Positions 10,787-20,155 of a DNA stretch of 35,287 nt are shown piece by piece; the stretch's first letter is position 1; every line of letters begins with the position of its first letter. Origin of the DNA: Gemmatimonadota bacterium (lineage in GTDB: Bacteria > Gemmatimonadota > Gemmatimonadetes > Longimicrobiales > Longimicrobiaceae); the NCBI GenBank assembly GCA_007118565.1, contig SKRI01000056.1, positions 1 to 35,287 on the forward strand, written 5' to 3'. The notes below the pieces were generated by a model that saw only the letters and a list, made by a program, of their open reading frames with translations, did not search any database and had not been told where the DNA came from. Made by a program: the position numbers and the translations under genes.

Positions 10787-12964
10787 ATGACGGTTCGTTC
10801 CCCGCGGGGGAAGAGGGGGTACGATCCTCTCGGCTCCGCTATACTGCTCTTCCTCCTCTTGATGATGGCCGGCTGTGCGCCGAACGGCGCCCAGACCGGT
10901 CCGTACCCGCAATTCGCCGATTTCGAGGGACGGGAGGTTCTCGAGGTCCGCTTCGAGGGCGAGCTCCTGCTCCCCCGCGACGAGCTCGCTCGGATTACCG
11001 CCACGCGCGCGACCCGCTGCCAGCTACTCTTCATACCCGTCTGCATTCCGGGCACCAACATCGGACGGGACCGCTACCATCTCGACCTGGACGAGCTGGC
11101 CCGCGACGTCGCGCGGATCCAACTCTTCTACCGTGATCACGGCTATTACGGAACGAGGGTGACCCCCTCGGTCGATCCGACCATGGAGCGGGACGGGGTC
11201 GCGGTCCGCTTCCGGATCCGGCCGGGCCGGCGGGTGGTGCTGGAGGAGCTCGACATCGAGGGGACGGAGGGGATCGTGGAGCCGGAGGCGCTGCGGGAGC
11301 GAATCCCCCTGCGCGTGGGTGAGCCGTTCCGACGGATCGACTTCCTCGCCTCGGTGGATACGATTCAGTCCACGCTCCTGCGCGAAGGGCATGCGTATGC
11401 CCAGGTGCTGCGGAACTTCTCCCTGGACACCATCGCCAATGTGGCCGATGTCCGGTACGAGGCCATCCCCGGTCCGCTCGTGCGGGTCGATACGGTGCTG
11501 GTGGAGGGGGCCGAGCGCCTCGGTGTCCGGGCGGTCCGGGATCAGCTCACCTTCCGTGAGGGTGACATCCTCCGCGCCATCGATCTCAACCGCAGTCAGC
11601 GCAACCTGTACAACGTGGGATTCGTGGCATTCGCCGCGATCGAGATTGCCCCGGACGAAATGCAGGTCGACCCGGACAGGGCGGCCGCCACCGTCCTGGT
11701 GCGGGTGGTGGAGGCCGCCCGCTACCTGGTGGACGCCACCGCGGGTTACGGAACCCTGGACTGCTTGCGGACCAATGCCCGCTGGCTGGACCGCAACTTC
11801 GCGGGATCCGGACGGCGTCTCGATATCACCGGATCGCTCAGCAAGCTCGGGGTCGGCGCTCCCACGGGAGCCGGGCTGGAGAACAGCATCTGTCCCGCGC
11901 TCGAGGGTGATCCGTTCAGCGAGGAGATGAACTACCGGCTCGCGGCGGACTTCGAGCAGCCACGCCTCTTCCGCGCCGGGACGCGGCTGACCGCCGGGGT
12001 GCATACCGAGCGGCTCTCAGAGGCCTTTGCCTTCCAGCGCGAGGCCACGGGGGGGCAGCTCAGCGTGGGCCACCAGCTCACCCTGCACGACGTGGTGACG
12101 ACCACGGCGGAGGTCCAGCGCGGCCGGACGCTCGCCGACCCGGTGGTGTACTGCTTCGGCTTCGAGATCTGTACCGTAGAGGCGCGGGCGCCGCTCCTGC
12201 GAAACCGCTGGTCCAACGCCCTCACCCTCGCCGGCGTCCACGACCGCGCGGAGCGGATCGGGCATACCGAGCGCGGCTACCGGGTGCGCGCCGCCGGCAC
12301 CTACTCCGACCAGTGGATGGGTTCGGATGACCAGTTCCTCCGATTGCTGAGCGAGGGAACGATGTATCGGGAGATCCGCCCCGAATGGGCCATCGCTGGC
12401 CTCCTACGGGGCGGGACCTTCGTCGACGGTGTCATCGGGCCCCAGGGCGGATTCGTTCCGCCGGAGCGCCGCTTCTATGCGGGCGGTCCCAACAGCGTGC
12501 GCGGCTACCCGCGAAATGCGCTCGGGCCCCGTGCCTACGTGACCGAAGGATTCCCGATCGATGGGGAGATCATCCCCTCGACGGATCCCGCCGATATCCG
12601 CGGCTCGGCGATCGGGGGGACGGAAACGGTGGAGGCATCCGTCGAGCTCCGCACCCCCTCTCCCCTCTTCCGCGATGCTGTCCGGCTGGGCTTCTTCGTG
12701 GACGCGGGCCAGGTGTGGGCTCCCGGCTCGCAGCTCTCCGCCGGCTCGGTGCGGGTGACCCCGGGGGCGGGCGTGCGTATCGGCACGCCGATCGGCCCGA
12801 TCCGCATCGATCTCGGCTACAATCCGTACGCCCTCACCAGCGGTCCCCTCTACGTGCGGGACGGGGACGACCTGCTTCTCGTGAATCCGGATTTCCGACC
12901 GCGGGACGAGCGCGGCCGGCTCGGCCGGATCCAGGTGCACTTCGCCGTGGGCCACGCCTTCTGA
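10787..12964 (+). CDS. tamA: TamA/TamL-type Omp85 outer-membrane protein
   Basis: A 725-residue Omp85-family protein that, with TamB, would form the envelope-spanning translocation and assembly module. Three POTRA-like repeats can be traced at about 48-152, 153-235 and 236-312, the number usual for TamA (BamA has five). The beta-barrel follows from about 313 to the C-terminal Phe. It carries the L6-loop motif VRGY at residues 571-574, within YAGGPNSVRGYPRN. The signal sequence ends in MMAGC, a lipobox that would lipidate Cys30. That is unlike proteobacterial TamA but known for the TamL variant of Bacteroidota. The stop overlaps the tamB start by one base (TGATG), which strongly supports the TamA/TamL assignment over BamA. 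Only a weak GAG precedes the ATG. Confidence 0.88.
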   Translation: MTVRSPRGKRGYDPLGSAILLFLLLMMAGCAPNGAQTGPYPQFADFEGREVLEVRFEGELLLPRDELARITATRATRCQLLFIPVCIPGTNIGRDRYHLDLDELARDVARIQLFYRDHGYYGTRVTPSVDPTMERDGVAVRFRIRPGRRVVLEELDIEGTEGIVEPEALRERIPLRVGEPFRRIDFLASVDTIQSTLLREGHAYAQVLRNFSLDTIANVADVRYEAIPGPLVRVDTVLVEGAERLGVRAVRDQLTFREGDILRAIDLNRSQRNLYNVGFVAFAAIEIAPDEMQVDPDRAAATVLVRVVEAARYLVDATAGYGTLDCLRTNARWLDRNFAGSGRRLDITGSLSKLGVGAPTGAGLENSICPALEGDPFSEEMNYRLAADFEQPRLFRAGTRLTAGVHTERLSEAFAFQREATGGQLSVGHQLTLHDVVTTTAEVQRGRTLADPVVYCFGFEICTVEARAPLLRNRWSNALTLAGVHDRAERIGHTERGYRVRAAGTYSDQWMGSDDQFLRLLSEGTMYREIRPEWAIAGLLRGGTFVDGVIGPQGGFVPPERRFYAGGPNSVRGYPRNALGPRAYVTEGFPIDGEIIPSTDPADIRGSAIGGTETVEASVELRTPSPLFRDAVRLGFFVDAGQVWAPGSQLSAGSVRVTPGAGVRIGTPIGPIRIDLGYNPYALTSGPLYVRDGDDLLLVNPDFRPRDERGRLGRIQVHFAVGHAF

Positions 12965-15900
12965 TGGCGGAGGGAATCCGCCGCAGGCGGGCTGCCCTCA
13001 TCGCGGCAGGGGTTCTCGTTGGTCTCCTCCTGCTGGCGCTTCTCTTCTGGGTGGCGCTGCAGGTCACGCCCGATCGGATCACGCGGGATCTCCACGAGCG
13101 GGGACTCGGCCTTCCGCCGGACGCGTACGAGGTGGAGGACGTTCGCATCGGCGGCGCGGCGCGCATCTCCCTGCGCGACGTCGCCCTTCTCGACGACCGG
13201 GGGAACACCGTCGTCAGCGCGCCGCAGGTGAGGTTCGTCTACGATCCCGCCGCCGCACGGCCGGGCGTGAGCGCGGTGATCTCGGACGTCGAACTGATCA
13301 GCCCGGAGGTGCGCCTCGTCCAGGAGGCGGACGGGAGCTGGAACATCGCCCGCGTGGTTCGGATGGAGGCGATGGGGGAGCCGGTCGATGTGGGAGATGT
13401 GGTAATCCTCCAGAACGTGCGGGTCCGGGACGGGCGAGTGACGGTCGCCACCCCGTTCGAGGCGCCCGAGCCCGGCGCCGTCTTCGCCCTCCACACGGAT
13501 GCGCCGCGGCGGGTCGACGGACGGCTGATGGACGTCCGCAACATCTCCGCGCTCTCCGCCGACATCCCCGAGATCCGCATCGGCGGTGAGGCGGGGTGGC
13601 AGGTCGATCTGGCGAGTCTCTCCGCCAGTATCGACGATCCGGACATCCGCATCGCCGAGCTGAGCGGGGTGGCCGGCGGCACAGCCGATGGCGGTGTGCG
13701 CTTCGGACTGCGCCGGCTCCGTACGGACCGCTCCGATATCCGGGGCGAGGGCACGACGCGCCTCACCGCGGCCGGCCCGCAGTTCGATCTCCGGATCACC
13801 GCCGCGCCGCTCGATCTGGCCGATCTCGCCTGGGCCGTCCCGGGGCTCCCGGAGGGGATCGCCACCTTCGCGGCCGACATCCGGACCGTGGATGCGCAGC
13901 GCACCGCCATCGCGCTGCGCGACGCCGATGTCCGGGTGGGTGATTCGCGCGCCTTCGGTCGCATGACGGTCACGCTGGGCGGACCCGCCGGGCCGGTCTT
14001 CCGGGATACCGACCTCCGTTTGGACCCCCTCGAGCTCGACCTCTTCGAGCGCCTCGGGCTCGTGGAAGACCTCCCCGTCACCGGCTCGATCCGGGGGAGC
14101 GTCGTCACGGTGGGGGAGGAAACGGTGGACGACGCCTCCCTGCGGGTCGATCTGACCGCGGACATCGCGGTTCCGGAGGCGCCGGCGGTGGCGCCCTCCA
14201 CGATCCGCGCGGCCGGCCTCATCCAGGTCGGAGCCGAGGGCGCTCCCCTGCGGATGGACGGCGTGAGGGTCGATCTCGCGCCCCTCCGGCTCGCGGCCTT
14301 CGCCCCTCTCGTTCCCGAGCAGGCCGAGCGGATGCGCGGCGTCCTGCGCGGCGGTGCTCTCCTGACCGGTACGCCTTCCGACCTCTCGATCGCTGCCGGG
14401 GAATTCACCTACGAGGTGGGAGATGCTCCGCCGACCCGTTTGGCGGACCTCACCGGGCGGCTACGCACCGAGCCCGAGCTCCGCTACGAGCTGAGCGCGG
14501 TGGCCGATCCCCTCGCGCTCGCCACCCTCACCGAGCAGTTCCCGGCCCTCCCGTTCCGGAGAGCTTCGCTGCGGGGACCGATCAGCATCTCGGGCACGGG
14601 TAGCGCGCTGCAGATGGCGGCGGATCTACAGGGGGAGGCGGGAGCGCTAGACATGGAAGGGGAGCTGGTCTTCACCGATCCCCTCCAGTTCCGGGTGAGC
14701 GCCGATCTCGAGGCCTTCCGTCCGACGCTACTGGTGACCACGGACCTCCCGGTCCAGGCGCCCCTTTCCGGACGGGTGGCGGCCGCCGGGACCACGGATG
14801 ATCTCACCTTCGATCTCGATCTCAGCCAGCCGGAAGGGAGAGCGATTCTGGCGGGCCGTTTCCGCCAGGTCGTCGGTCCTCCCCTCGTGTCGGTGGAGGG
14901 GCGGCTGGAGAACTTCGAGCTGGGCGCCCTGGTCGGTCGGCCGCAGCTCTTCCGGGACCGGATGACGGGACCCATCCGGGTGGAGGGTGGTGGGCGGCAG
15001 CCGTACGCCATGGCCGTCGATCTGGTCGGCCTCGAGAGCCGCCTGCAGGTCGATGGCTGGTTCCAACCGGATGACGTTCCCTCCTACGAGCTCGCGGGGG
15101 AGGTGCGTGGAATCGATCTCGCCGAGCTTCCCTGGGTGGCGGATCTGCCCAGAACCGAGCTGGCCGCCGCATTCGAGATCGAGGGAGAGGGGGGCAGCCC
15201 GGAGACCTTCGCGGGCAGCTTCGCGCTCGTGGCGGAGCCCTCCATGGTCGATGGCTACCTCCTCGAGGTTGCGGAGGTCCGGGGGGAGGTGACCGACAAC
15301 GTTCTCCGCCTGGACACGCTCGCCGTGGCGTACCGGGATGCCCGGATCGACGCCAGCGGGGCATGGGCGCTGGTGGAGCAGGAGGTGGCGGATCCGATCC
15401 GCTTCCGGGTCCAGGCCGCCGACCTCGGCGCAGTGGCCGCGCTCATCCCGCTCGAAGGGTTCACCGAGATGGATCTGGGGGGCGCGTTCCGGGCGGAGGG
15501 TGTTCTCGGCGGAAGCCTCGCCGCGCCGGAGGTCGCCGTCGGCATGGCCGGGCAGAACCTGCGCTACCAGCGCTGGCGGGCCCAGACGCTGGACGCCACG
15601 GTGGTCGCCACCCTCGCGCCGGAGGGGTGGTTCGCGGACGTCGATCTCGAAGCGGACAATGTGGTGCTGCCGGGGGAGGAGCGGTTCGAGGCCGTCCGGC
15701 TCCAGGTCGACATGGATCCGGAGCGGACCGCCCTCGGCCTCTTCGCGCAGCGAGAGGTCGGCACCGATCTCTCGCTCACCGCGGTGGCGGATACCGATGA
15801 GGTGGGGCTCGCCGGCATCACCCTCGAATCCCTTCTGCTGCAACTCGGGGACACGCGCTGGCAGCTCATGCAGCCCGCTCGGATCGGCTGGGCCGAGCCG

Positions 15901-17883
15901 GGCATCGAGGTCGACGATCTGCGCCTCACCCGGTTCGGCGACGTCCCGGGCGAGATCCGCGTCGACGGAACGATCCCCACGGCGGGAGAGGCAGACTTCC
16001 TGGTTGCGGTCACCCGTGTGGAGATGGCCGACATCCGCGCCATCCTCCCCCGCGCGCCCGATGTCGAGGGGCTTCTCGACGCCGAGGTCCGCGTGACTGG
16101 CCCGGTGGAGTCTCCGACGGCTGAGGTGGTGGCGTCCATCGACGGGTTCGGGGTGGGAGATGCGCGGGCCGACCGTATTACGCTCGAGGCGCTCGTCGCG
16201 GACGGGCAGCTCGCAGGGACGGGGGGTGTGCACCTCAACGGAGTCTATGTTCTCGATGTCCAGGCGGTCATGCCCCTGGAGCTTTCGCTCGCCGGGGCGG
16301 TGCCATCGATCGAGCTCCCCGAGGACGGCGCGCTCGACGTGCGGGGCGTCGCGGCAGCGCTGCCGCTGGAGCTCGTCGCGGAGGTCGCTCCCGAGCTCCG
16401 GGAAGGTGAGGGATACCTCTCCGGGGAGTTCAACGTGGCGGGAACGATGGGGGACCCGGTCATGGACGGGTGGGTGGAGATCGATGCCGGCGCCGTCTTC
16501 ATCGAGCCGCTCGGGACGGCCTACTCCGATATCCGGGGGAGGATCGTGCTGGAGAATCAGCAAATCGAGGTGGAGCAGCTCAGAATCCGCAGCCAAGGCA
16601 CCGCGGAAATCCGCGGCAGCATCATCGTGGCCGAGATCGATCGCCCCTATTTTGCCCTCACCGCTGATTTCGACGAGTTCCGCGCCGTGAACCTCCCGGA
16701 TGCGCAGAACGTGACCCTCTCCGGGAGCGTATCGCTGGCCGGTCTCGCTCCGACCACCGTTCTGCGCGGCTCTTTGGTGGTGGACGAGGGATTGATCACC
16801 ATCCCAGCGCTTGCCGGGGACCCCGGGGTGATGCAGCTCGAGGATGTCGATATCGGGCAGGTCGGTGCGGACACCATTCCCGAGATCGTCAGGGCCCCCG
16901 GGGTTCCATTGGTTGGCGACCTGAGGGTGGACGGGCTCGAGGTGGCCGTCGGCGAGAACGTCCGGCTCACCTCCGACGAGGTGCGGATGCAGCTCGGGGG
17001 AGAGGTGATCGTCTTCCGGGAGGCCGAGGACCTGCGCCTCTACGGTGAGTTGACCGCGGAGCGGGGAACGTACACGCTCAACATCGGTCCGATCAGCCGC
17101 GACTTCGACATCGAGCGTGGTCGGATCCAGTTCACGGGCACACCCGAGCTCAATCCGACCCTGGACTTCCAGGCGGTGCACGAGGTCCGGAACATCACTT
17201 CCCCCGGAGCCGGATCGACTCTGCGAATCTTCGTCGAGGTGACGGGAACGGCGCAGCTTCCCGAGCTGGCGCTCACCTCGGACAGCCGTCCCCCCCTTCC
17301 CGAATCGGAGCTCTTCAGCTTCCTGATCTTCGGACGCCCGAGCTTCCAGCTGGGGACGATCGCCGGGGGGCAGCTCTTCGAGGACATCCTCCTCCAGGAG
17401 GTGCTCGGCGGACTCGTCGCCACACAGATCGAGCAGTTCCTGCTCCGCGATCTCGGCCTCCCCCTCGACTACGTGCGGGTGCACACCCGTCCCACGGCCA
17501 TCACCGATCCCTTCGGGCAGACCGCGATCGAAGCCGGCGTGCAGCTCCGTCCAGATCTCTTCCTCACGACGGAGATCGGGGTGAGCCGGCTTTTCGAGGG
17601 AGAGGGCATCCCCAACTTCGGTGCGAGCCTGGAGTGGCAGATCGACGATTACTGGAGCTGGCGGCTCGGGTACGAGCCGCTGATCCGCGACCAGCTCCGG
17701 CAGTTCATCCAGACACCGGCCAATCAGTTCACCACCGACATCAGACGGCGCTGGGAGTACGGATATCCCGAGGAAACGGCGGCCCCCCAGCCGCTCGACC
17801 TGGAGGTGGACGAGCCGATCGCCGACGATCCGACGGACGATCCGGCCGCCGATCCGGTGCCGGCGCGTCCTCCACCGCAATGA
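12964..17883 (+). CDS. tamB: TamB-like translocation/assembly module protein
   Basis: A 1639-residue AsmA/TamB-family protein. It has one N-terminal membrane helix (about 10-31, AALIAAGVLVGLLLLALLF) that would anchor it in the inner membrane. A very long repetitive beta-strand region follows, rich in Asp, Val, Leu and Gly, which in this family forms a hydrophobic groove across the periplasm for lipids or outer-membrane proteins. The conserved C-terminal TamB domain (DUF490) begins at about residue 1450 with FSFLIFGRPSFQLG and continues through DLGLPLDYVRV. An acidic, proline-rich tail of about 40 residues ends the protein. The start codon overlaps the tamA stop, indicating translational coupling, and a strong hairpin terminator follows 41 bp after the stop. 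The frame is open further upstream inside tamA; those starts are rejected. Confidence 0.93.
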   Translation: MAEGIRRRRAALIAAGVLVGLLLLALLFWVALQVTPDRITRDLHERGLGLPPDAYEVEDVRIGGAARISLRDVALLDDRGNTVVSAPQVRFVYDPAAARPGVSAVISDVELISPEVRLVQEADGSWNIARVVRMEAMGEPVDVGDVVILQNVRVRDGRVTVATPFEAPEPGAVFALHTDAPRRVDGRLMDVRNISALSADIPEIRIGGEAGWQVDLASLSASIDDPDIRIAELSGVAGGTADGGVRFGLRRLRTDRSDIRGEGTTRLTAAGPQFDLRITAAPLDLADLAWAVPGLPEGIATFAADIRTVDAQRTAIALRDADVRVGDSRAFGRMTVTLGGPAGPVFRDTDLRLDPLELDLFERLGLVEDLPVTGSIRGSVVTVGEETVDDASLRVDLTADIAVPEAPAVAPSTIRAAGLIQVGAEGAPLRMDGVRVDLAPLRLAAFAPLVPEQAERMRGVLRGGALLTGTPSDLSIAAGEFTYEVGDAPPTRLADLTGRLRTEPELRYELSAVADPLALATLTEQFPALPFRRASLRGPISISGTGSALQMAADLQGEAGALDMEGELVFTDPLQFRVSADLEAFRPTLLVTTDLPVQAPLSGRVAAAGTTDDLTFDLDLSQPEGRAILAGRFRQVVGPPLVSVEGRLENFELGALVGRPQLFRDRMTGPIRVEGGGRQPYAMAVDLVGLESRLQVDGWFQPDDVPSYELAGEVRGIDLAELPWVADLPRTELAAAFEIEGEGGSPETFAGSFALVAEPSMVDGYLLEVAEVRGEVTDNVLRLDTLAVAYRDARIDASGAWALVEQEVADPIRFRVQAADLGAVAALIPLEGFTEMDLGGAFRAEGVLGGSLAAPEVAVGMAGQNLRYQRWRAQTLDATVVATLAPEGWFADVDLEADNVVLPGEERFEAVRLQVDMDPERTALGLFAQREVGTDLSLTAVADTDEVGLAGITLESLLLQLGDTRWQLMQPARIGWAEPGIEVDDLRLTRFGDVPGEIRVDGTIPTAGEADFLVAVTRVEMADIRAILPRAPDVEGLLDAEVRVTGPVESPTAEVVASIDGFGVGDARADRITLEALVADGQLAGTGGVHLNGVYVLDVQAVMPLELSLAGAVPSIELPEDGALDVRGVAAALPLELVAEVAPELREGEGYLSGEFNVAGTMGDPVMDGWVEIDAGAVFIEPLGTAYSDIRGRIVLENQQIEVEQLRIRSQGTAEIRGSIIVAEIDRPYFALTADFDEFRAVNLPDAQNVTLSGSVSLAGLAPTTVLRGSLVVDEGLITIPALAGDPGVMQLEDVDIGQVGADTIPEIVRAPGVPLVGDLRVDGLEVAVGENVRLTSDEVRMQLGGEVIVFREAEDLRLYGELTAERGTYTLNIGPISRDFDIERGRIQFTGTPELNPTLDFQAVHEVRNITSPGAGSTLRIFVEVTGTAQLPELALTSDSRPPLPESELFSFLIFGRPSFQLGTIAGGQLFEDILLQEVLGGLVATQIEQFLLRDLGLPLDYVRVHTRPTAITDPFGQTAIEAGVQLRPDLFLTTEIGVSRLFEGEGIPNFGASLEWQIDDYWSWRLGYEPLIRDQLRQFIQTPANQFTTDIRRRWEYGYPEETAAPQPLDLEVDEPIADDPTDDPAADPVPARPPPQ

Positions 17884-17922
17884 GCGGCGGTGAAGGTGGA
17901 ATGCAGGGGGAGGCACAATAGC

Positions 17923-17955
17923 GAAGGGGGCGGACCGTATCGGTCCGCCCCCTTT
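17923..17955. terminator. Strong bidirectional terminator
   Basis: A perfect 13-bp inverted repeat (left arm 17924-17936, right arm 17942-17954) has a 5-base GTATC loop. It is GC-rich, with AA at the outer left and TTT at the outer right. It lies between the convergent tamB (stop 17883) and coiled-coil lipoprotein (stop 17994) genes, as expected for a terminator used from both sides. Confidence 0.85.
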
Positions 17956-17993
17956 CTCCTGCCACCGGTATTTCGACCGACCGCCGCCCCGGC

Positions 17994-18773
17994 TTACAGC
18001 AGCGGGCGCTCCTCCGCATTCTGGCGGTTGAGGAGCACTCCAACGCTGTCCCCCTCGACCTGGACCGGGACGTTCCAGTATAGCTCCGTGTAGGGAAGGG
18101 TGTAGCGCGAGTGAACCCACCAGCGGCCCTCACGGGGCCGGAAGCGCACCCGGCCGTTGGCATCCGTGGTGTCAGAGATCTCCTCGCGCCCCAAACGGTC
18201 GAGCGTATCCTGAACGATCCGATTATAATCGGCGAAGGCGCGGTCCTCCCACGCCTCCCGGATGGCGCGAATCGAGTCGGCCTGCTCGAGAACCTCGCGC
18301 TGCATTGTGTCGAAGCGCGCGAAAGCCTGGTCCATCTGCTGGCGCATCTCCCGCTCCCGGTTCTCGAGCTGCTCGAACTCACGGAACCGCTGCTGGTACT
18401 GGGGTGTCCCCCGCAGACCCTCCTCCTGCATCCGCTGCGTCTCCTCACCGATCTCGCGTAGACGGCTACGCGCCTGGTTCCAGGCGGTCTCCGCCTCGCG
18501 CCACTCCTGCTCCGCGTCACGGATCTGGTTCTGACGCTCCACGAGGTCCTGCGGGATCTCGGGCTCGGGCTCGGGGGCCGCCGCGGTGAGGGAGTCGAAG
18601 ATGGCGTCGCGATCGAACGGAATGAGGCGGATGGGAAGCTCGGCCAGAGGCAGGGCTTCTCCGGTCTCCATCTCATCGATCGCTGCCTCGACGTAGAGCT
18701 CAGGGCCGGGGCAGGCAACGAGGGCGAGGGAGGCGAGGGCAACGACCGACGCCGTGAGATGTCGCTTCATCAT
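17994..18773 (-). CDS. Coiled-coil lipoprotein with beta-domain ends
   Basis: A 259-residue exported lipoprotein of unrecognised function. The signal peptide MMKRHLTASVVALASLA ends in lipobox LVAC (Cys21). Residues of about 25-60 read like beta strands (ELYVEAAIDEMETGEALPL, then LPIRLIPFDRDAI). A long charged helical region at about 72-175, rich in Glu, Gln and Arg, is predicted to be a coiled coil. The C-terminus (about 190-255) contains DTTDANGRVRFRPREGRWW and YWNVPVQVEG, resembling a carboxypeptidase-regulatory/transthyretin-like fold. The start is ATG 18773, followed at once by a second ATG. CGGAG five bases upstream is one of the few recognisable Shine-Dalgarnos in the window. It lies 95 bp after the second M16 gene, on the same strand. 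Confidence 0.7.
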   Translation of the reverse strand: MMKRHLTASVVALASLALVACPGPELYVEAAIDEMETGEALPLAELPIRLIPFDRDAIFDSLTAAAPEPEPEIPQDLVERQNQIRDAEQEWREAETAWNQARSRLREIGEETQRMQEEGLRGTPQYQQRFREFEQLENREREMRQQMDQAFARFDTMQREVLEQADSIRAIREAWEDRAFADYNRIVQDTLDRLGREEISDTTDANGRVRFRPREGRWWVHSRYTLPYTELYWNVPVQVEGDSVGVLLNRQNAEERPLL

Positions 18774-18868
18774 CACTCCGGGTTGGGCAGAATAGAACAT
18801 GGGAGGCAGGATGGAAGCCAAGCTACGCCGCCATCCCACGATTATCAAGGTCATCGCCGGCCGTTCCC

Positions 18869-20155
18869 TTACGCCTCGTCCTCCTCTCCCGGACGGGAGA
18901 AGGGCCCGACCTGGACCCGCACCGGCTCGGGAAGCCTCCCCGCCGCCTCGCGCAGCCGCTCCGAGCTGATCTCCGCGGGAAGGGGATCGTCGCTCACGCC
19001 GCTCGCATGGAGCAGCCGCAGGCTGGCGATGTGGGCGGCGGCACGCTCCTCTGGCAGGAGGAGCTCAAAGAGGCGCCGCCCGCGGTACTGCCGGTAGGCG
19101 CGCTGGAAGTCGGTGGGGGAAAGCACGTTCCTCCCGAGGTCACGCACCGCCGTGACGAGGCGGTCCTCCCAGCTGTCCGCGTGCTCGGGGGGCACGACGA
19201 TCTCGAGGCGGAGCTCACCGCCGTGACCGAAGGTGCGCACCTGCCCGCGGATGTTGTACACCTCGCGGCTCCGCGGCCCGAAGTCGAACCGGTCCGTGAT
19301 CAGGGCCGCCATCAGGCGGATCGCCTCGAAGTCCGCGTCGGGCGGGAGGAGGTAGCTCGCCGTGATCCAGGTGGTGATGAAGGGGTACTCCGCCCGGACG
19401 GGCTCCTCCTCGGGCTCGAAGGATTCAACCTCGGTCCGAAGGCTCTCGTCCTCTCCGAGGAACGGACGCAGAAACGAGCGGATCTCGTCCGGATCCACCG
19501 GACCGACCACGGCCACCAGTGCCCTTTCCGGCAGGAAGTGCGTCCGGAGATAGGTATCGACCTCATCGGTCGTGAGCCGCTCCACCGTCTCCGCGATACC
19601 TGCCGTCGGCATCCCCCAGGGGTGGTCGTCTCCGAAAACCACCTGATCGGTGATCCGGGTCACCACATCGGTGGGGTTGGGCTCACGAACCCGGAGCTCG
19701 TTCGCGATCGACTCCCGCTCGCTCCGCACGGCCGCGTCCGCGGGAGGATCCCGAAAGAGGGCCACGATGAGCTGCCGCATCGCCTCATGCCAGAGATCCG
19801 GGGCGGCCACGAGGGTGAAGCGCGCCCCACCCTTGTCCACGCCGATCTCTACGCGTCCACCGCGGGCCACCAGCTCCTCCTGAATGGGGGCGATGATGGC
19901 ACGGGCGCTGAGGTGGGCGATCCCCGGCACGTGGAGCGTATCACCTACCGCATCCACCGCCACGAAGATCTCGGAGGCGATGACCGGAGTCCCGGACTCG
20001 GGGACGACCCGGACCCGCTCGAGAAGCACCTCTCGCTCGGCCGCCACCGTGTCGTTCGGTGCGGGCGCCTCCTCCTGACCCTGCGCCGGCACGATGAAGA
20101 GGAGGGCAATGATGGACGATACGCCCACGATCCGAAATGGAGAGATGACGCTCAT
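18869..20155 (-). CDS. M16-family (insulinase-like) protein, no catalytic motif
   Basis: A 428-residue exported homologue of M16 metallopeptidases, with a signal peptide (1-26, ending VPAQG). The two half-domains of the family are recognisable: GIAHLSARAI, SERESIANELRVRE and LPERALVAVVGPVDP in the first, and YPFITTWITASYLLPPDAD with the GHGGELRLEIVVP region in the second. Where active members have HxxEH, this protein has His81-Leu-Ser-Ala-Arg85. The catalytic Glu and the second zinc His are absent, so it should not be a zinc protease. A non-catalytic partner subunit, as in heterodimeric M16B enzymes, is the natural guess. Its ATG overlaps the stop of the upstream M16 gene by four bases, implying coupled translation and probably a 1:1 complex. 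Confidence 0.8.
   Translation of the reverse strand: MSVISPFRIVGVSSIIALLFIVPAQGQEEAPAPNDTVAAEREVLLERVRVVPESGTPVIASEIFVAVDAVGDTLHVPGIAHLSARAIIAPIQEELVARGGRVEIGVDKGGARFTLVAAPDLWHEAMRQLIVALFRDPPADAAVRSERESIANELRVREPNPTDVVTRITDQVVFGDDHPWGMPTAGIAETVERLTTDEVDTYLRTHFLPERALVAVVGPVDPDEIRSFLRPFLGEDESLRTEVESFEPEEEPVRAEYPFITTWITASYLLPPDADFEAIRLMAALITDRFDFGPRSREVYNIRGQVRTFGHGGELRLEIVVPPEHADSWEDRLVTAVRDLGRNVLSPTDFQRAYRQYRGRRLFELLLPEERAAAHIASLRLLHASGVSDDPLPAEISSERLREAAGRLPEPVRVQVGPFSRPGEEDEA

Noticed and set aside
12385-12963. Upstream extension of the tamB frame into tamA
   Set aside because: Arg/Pro-rich translation unlike TamB; the ATG overlapping the tamA stop gives a normal N-terminal membrane anchor.
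14728-18120. 1130-residue open frame antisense to tamB
   Set aside because: Same GC-bias artefact; it runs through the strong terminator at 17924-17954 and has no recognisable domain.
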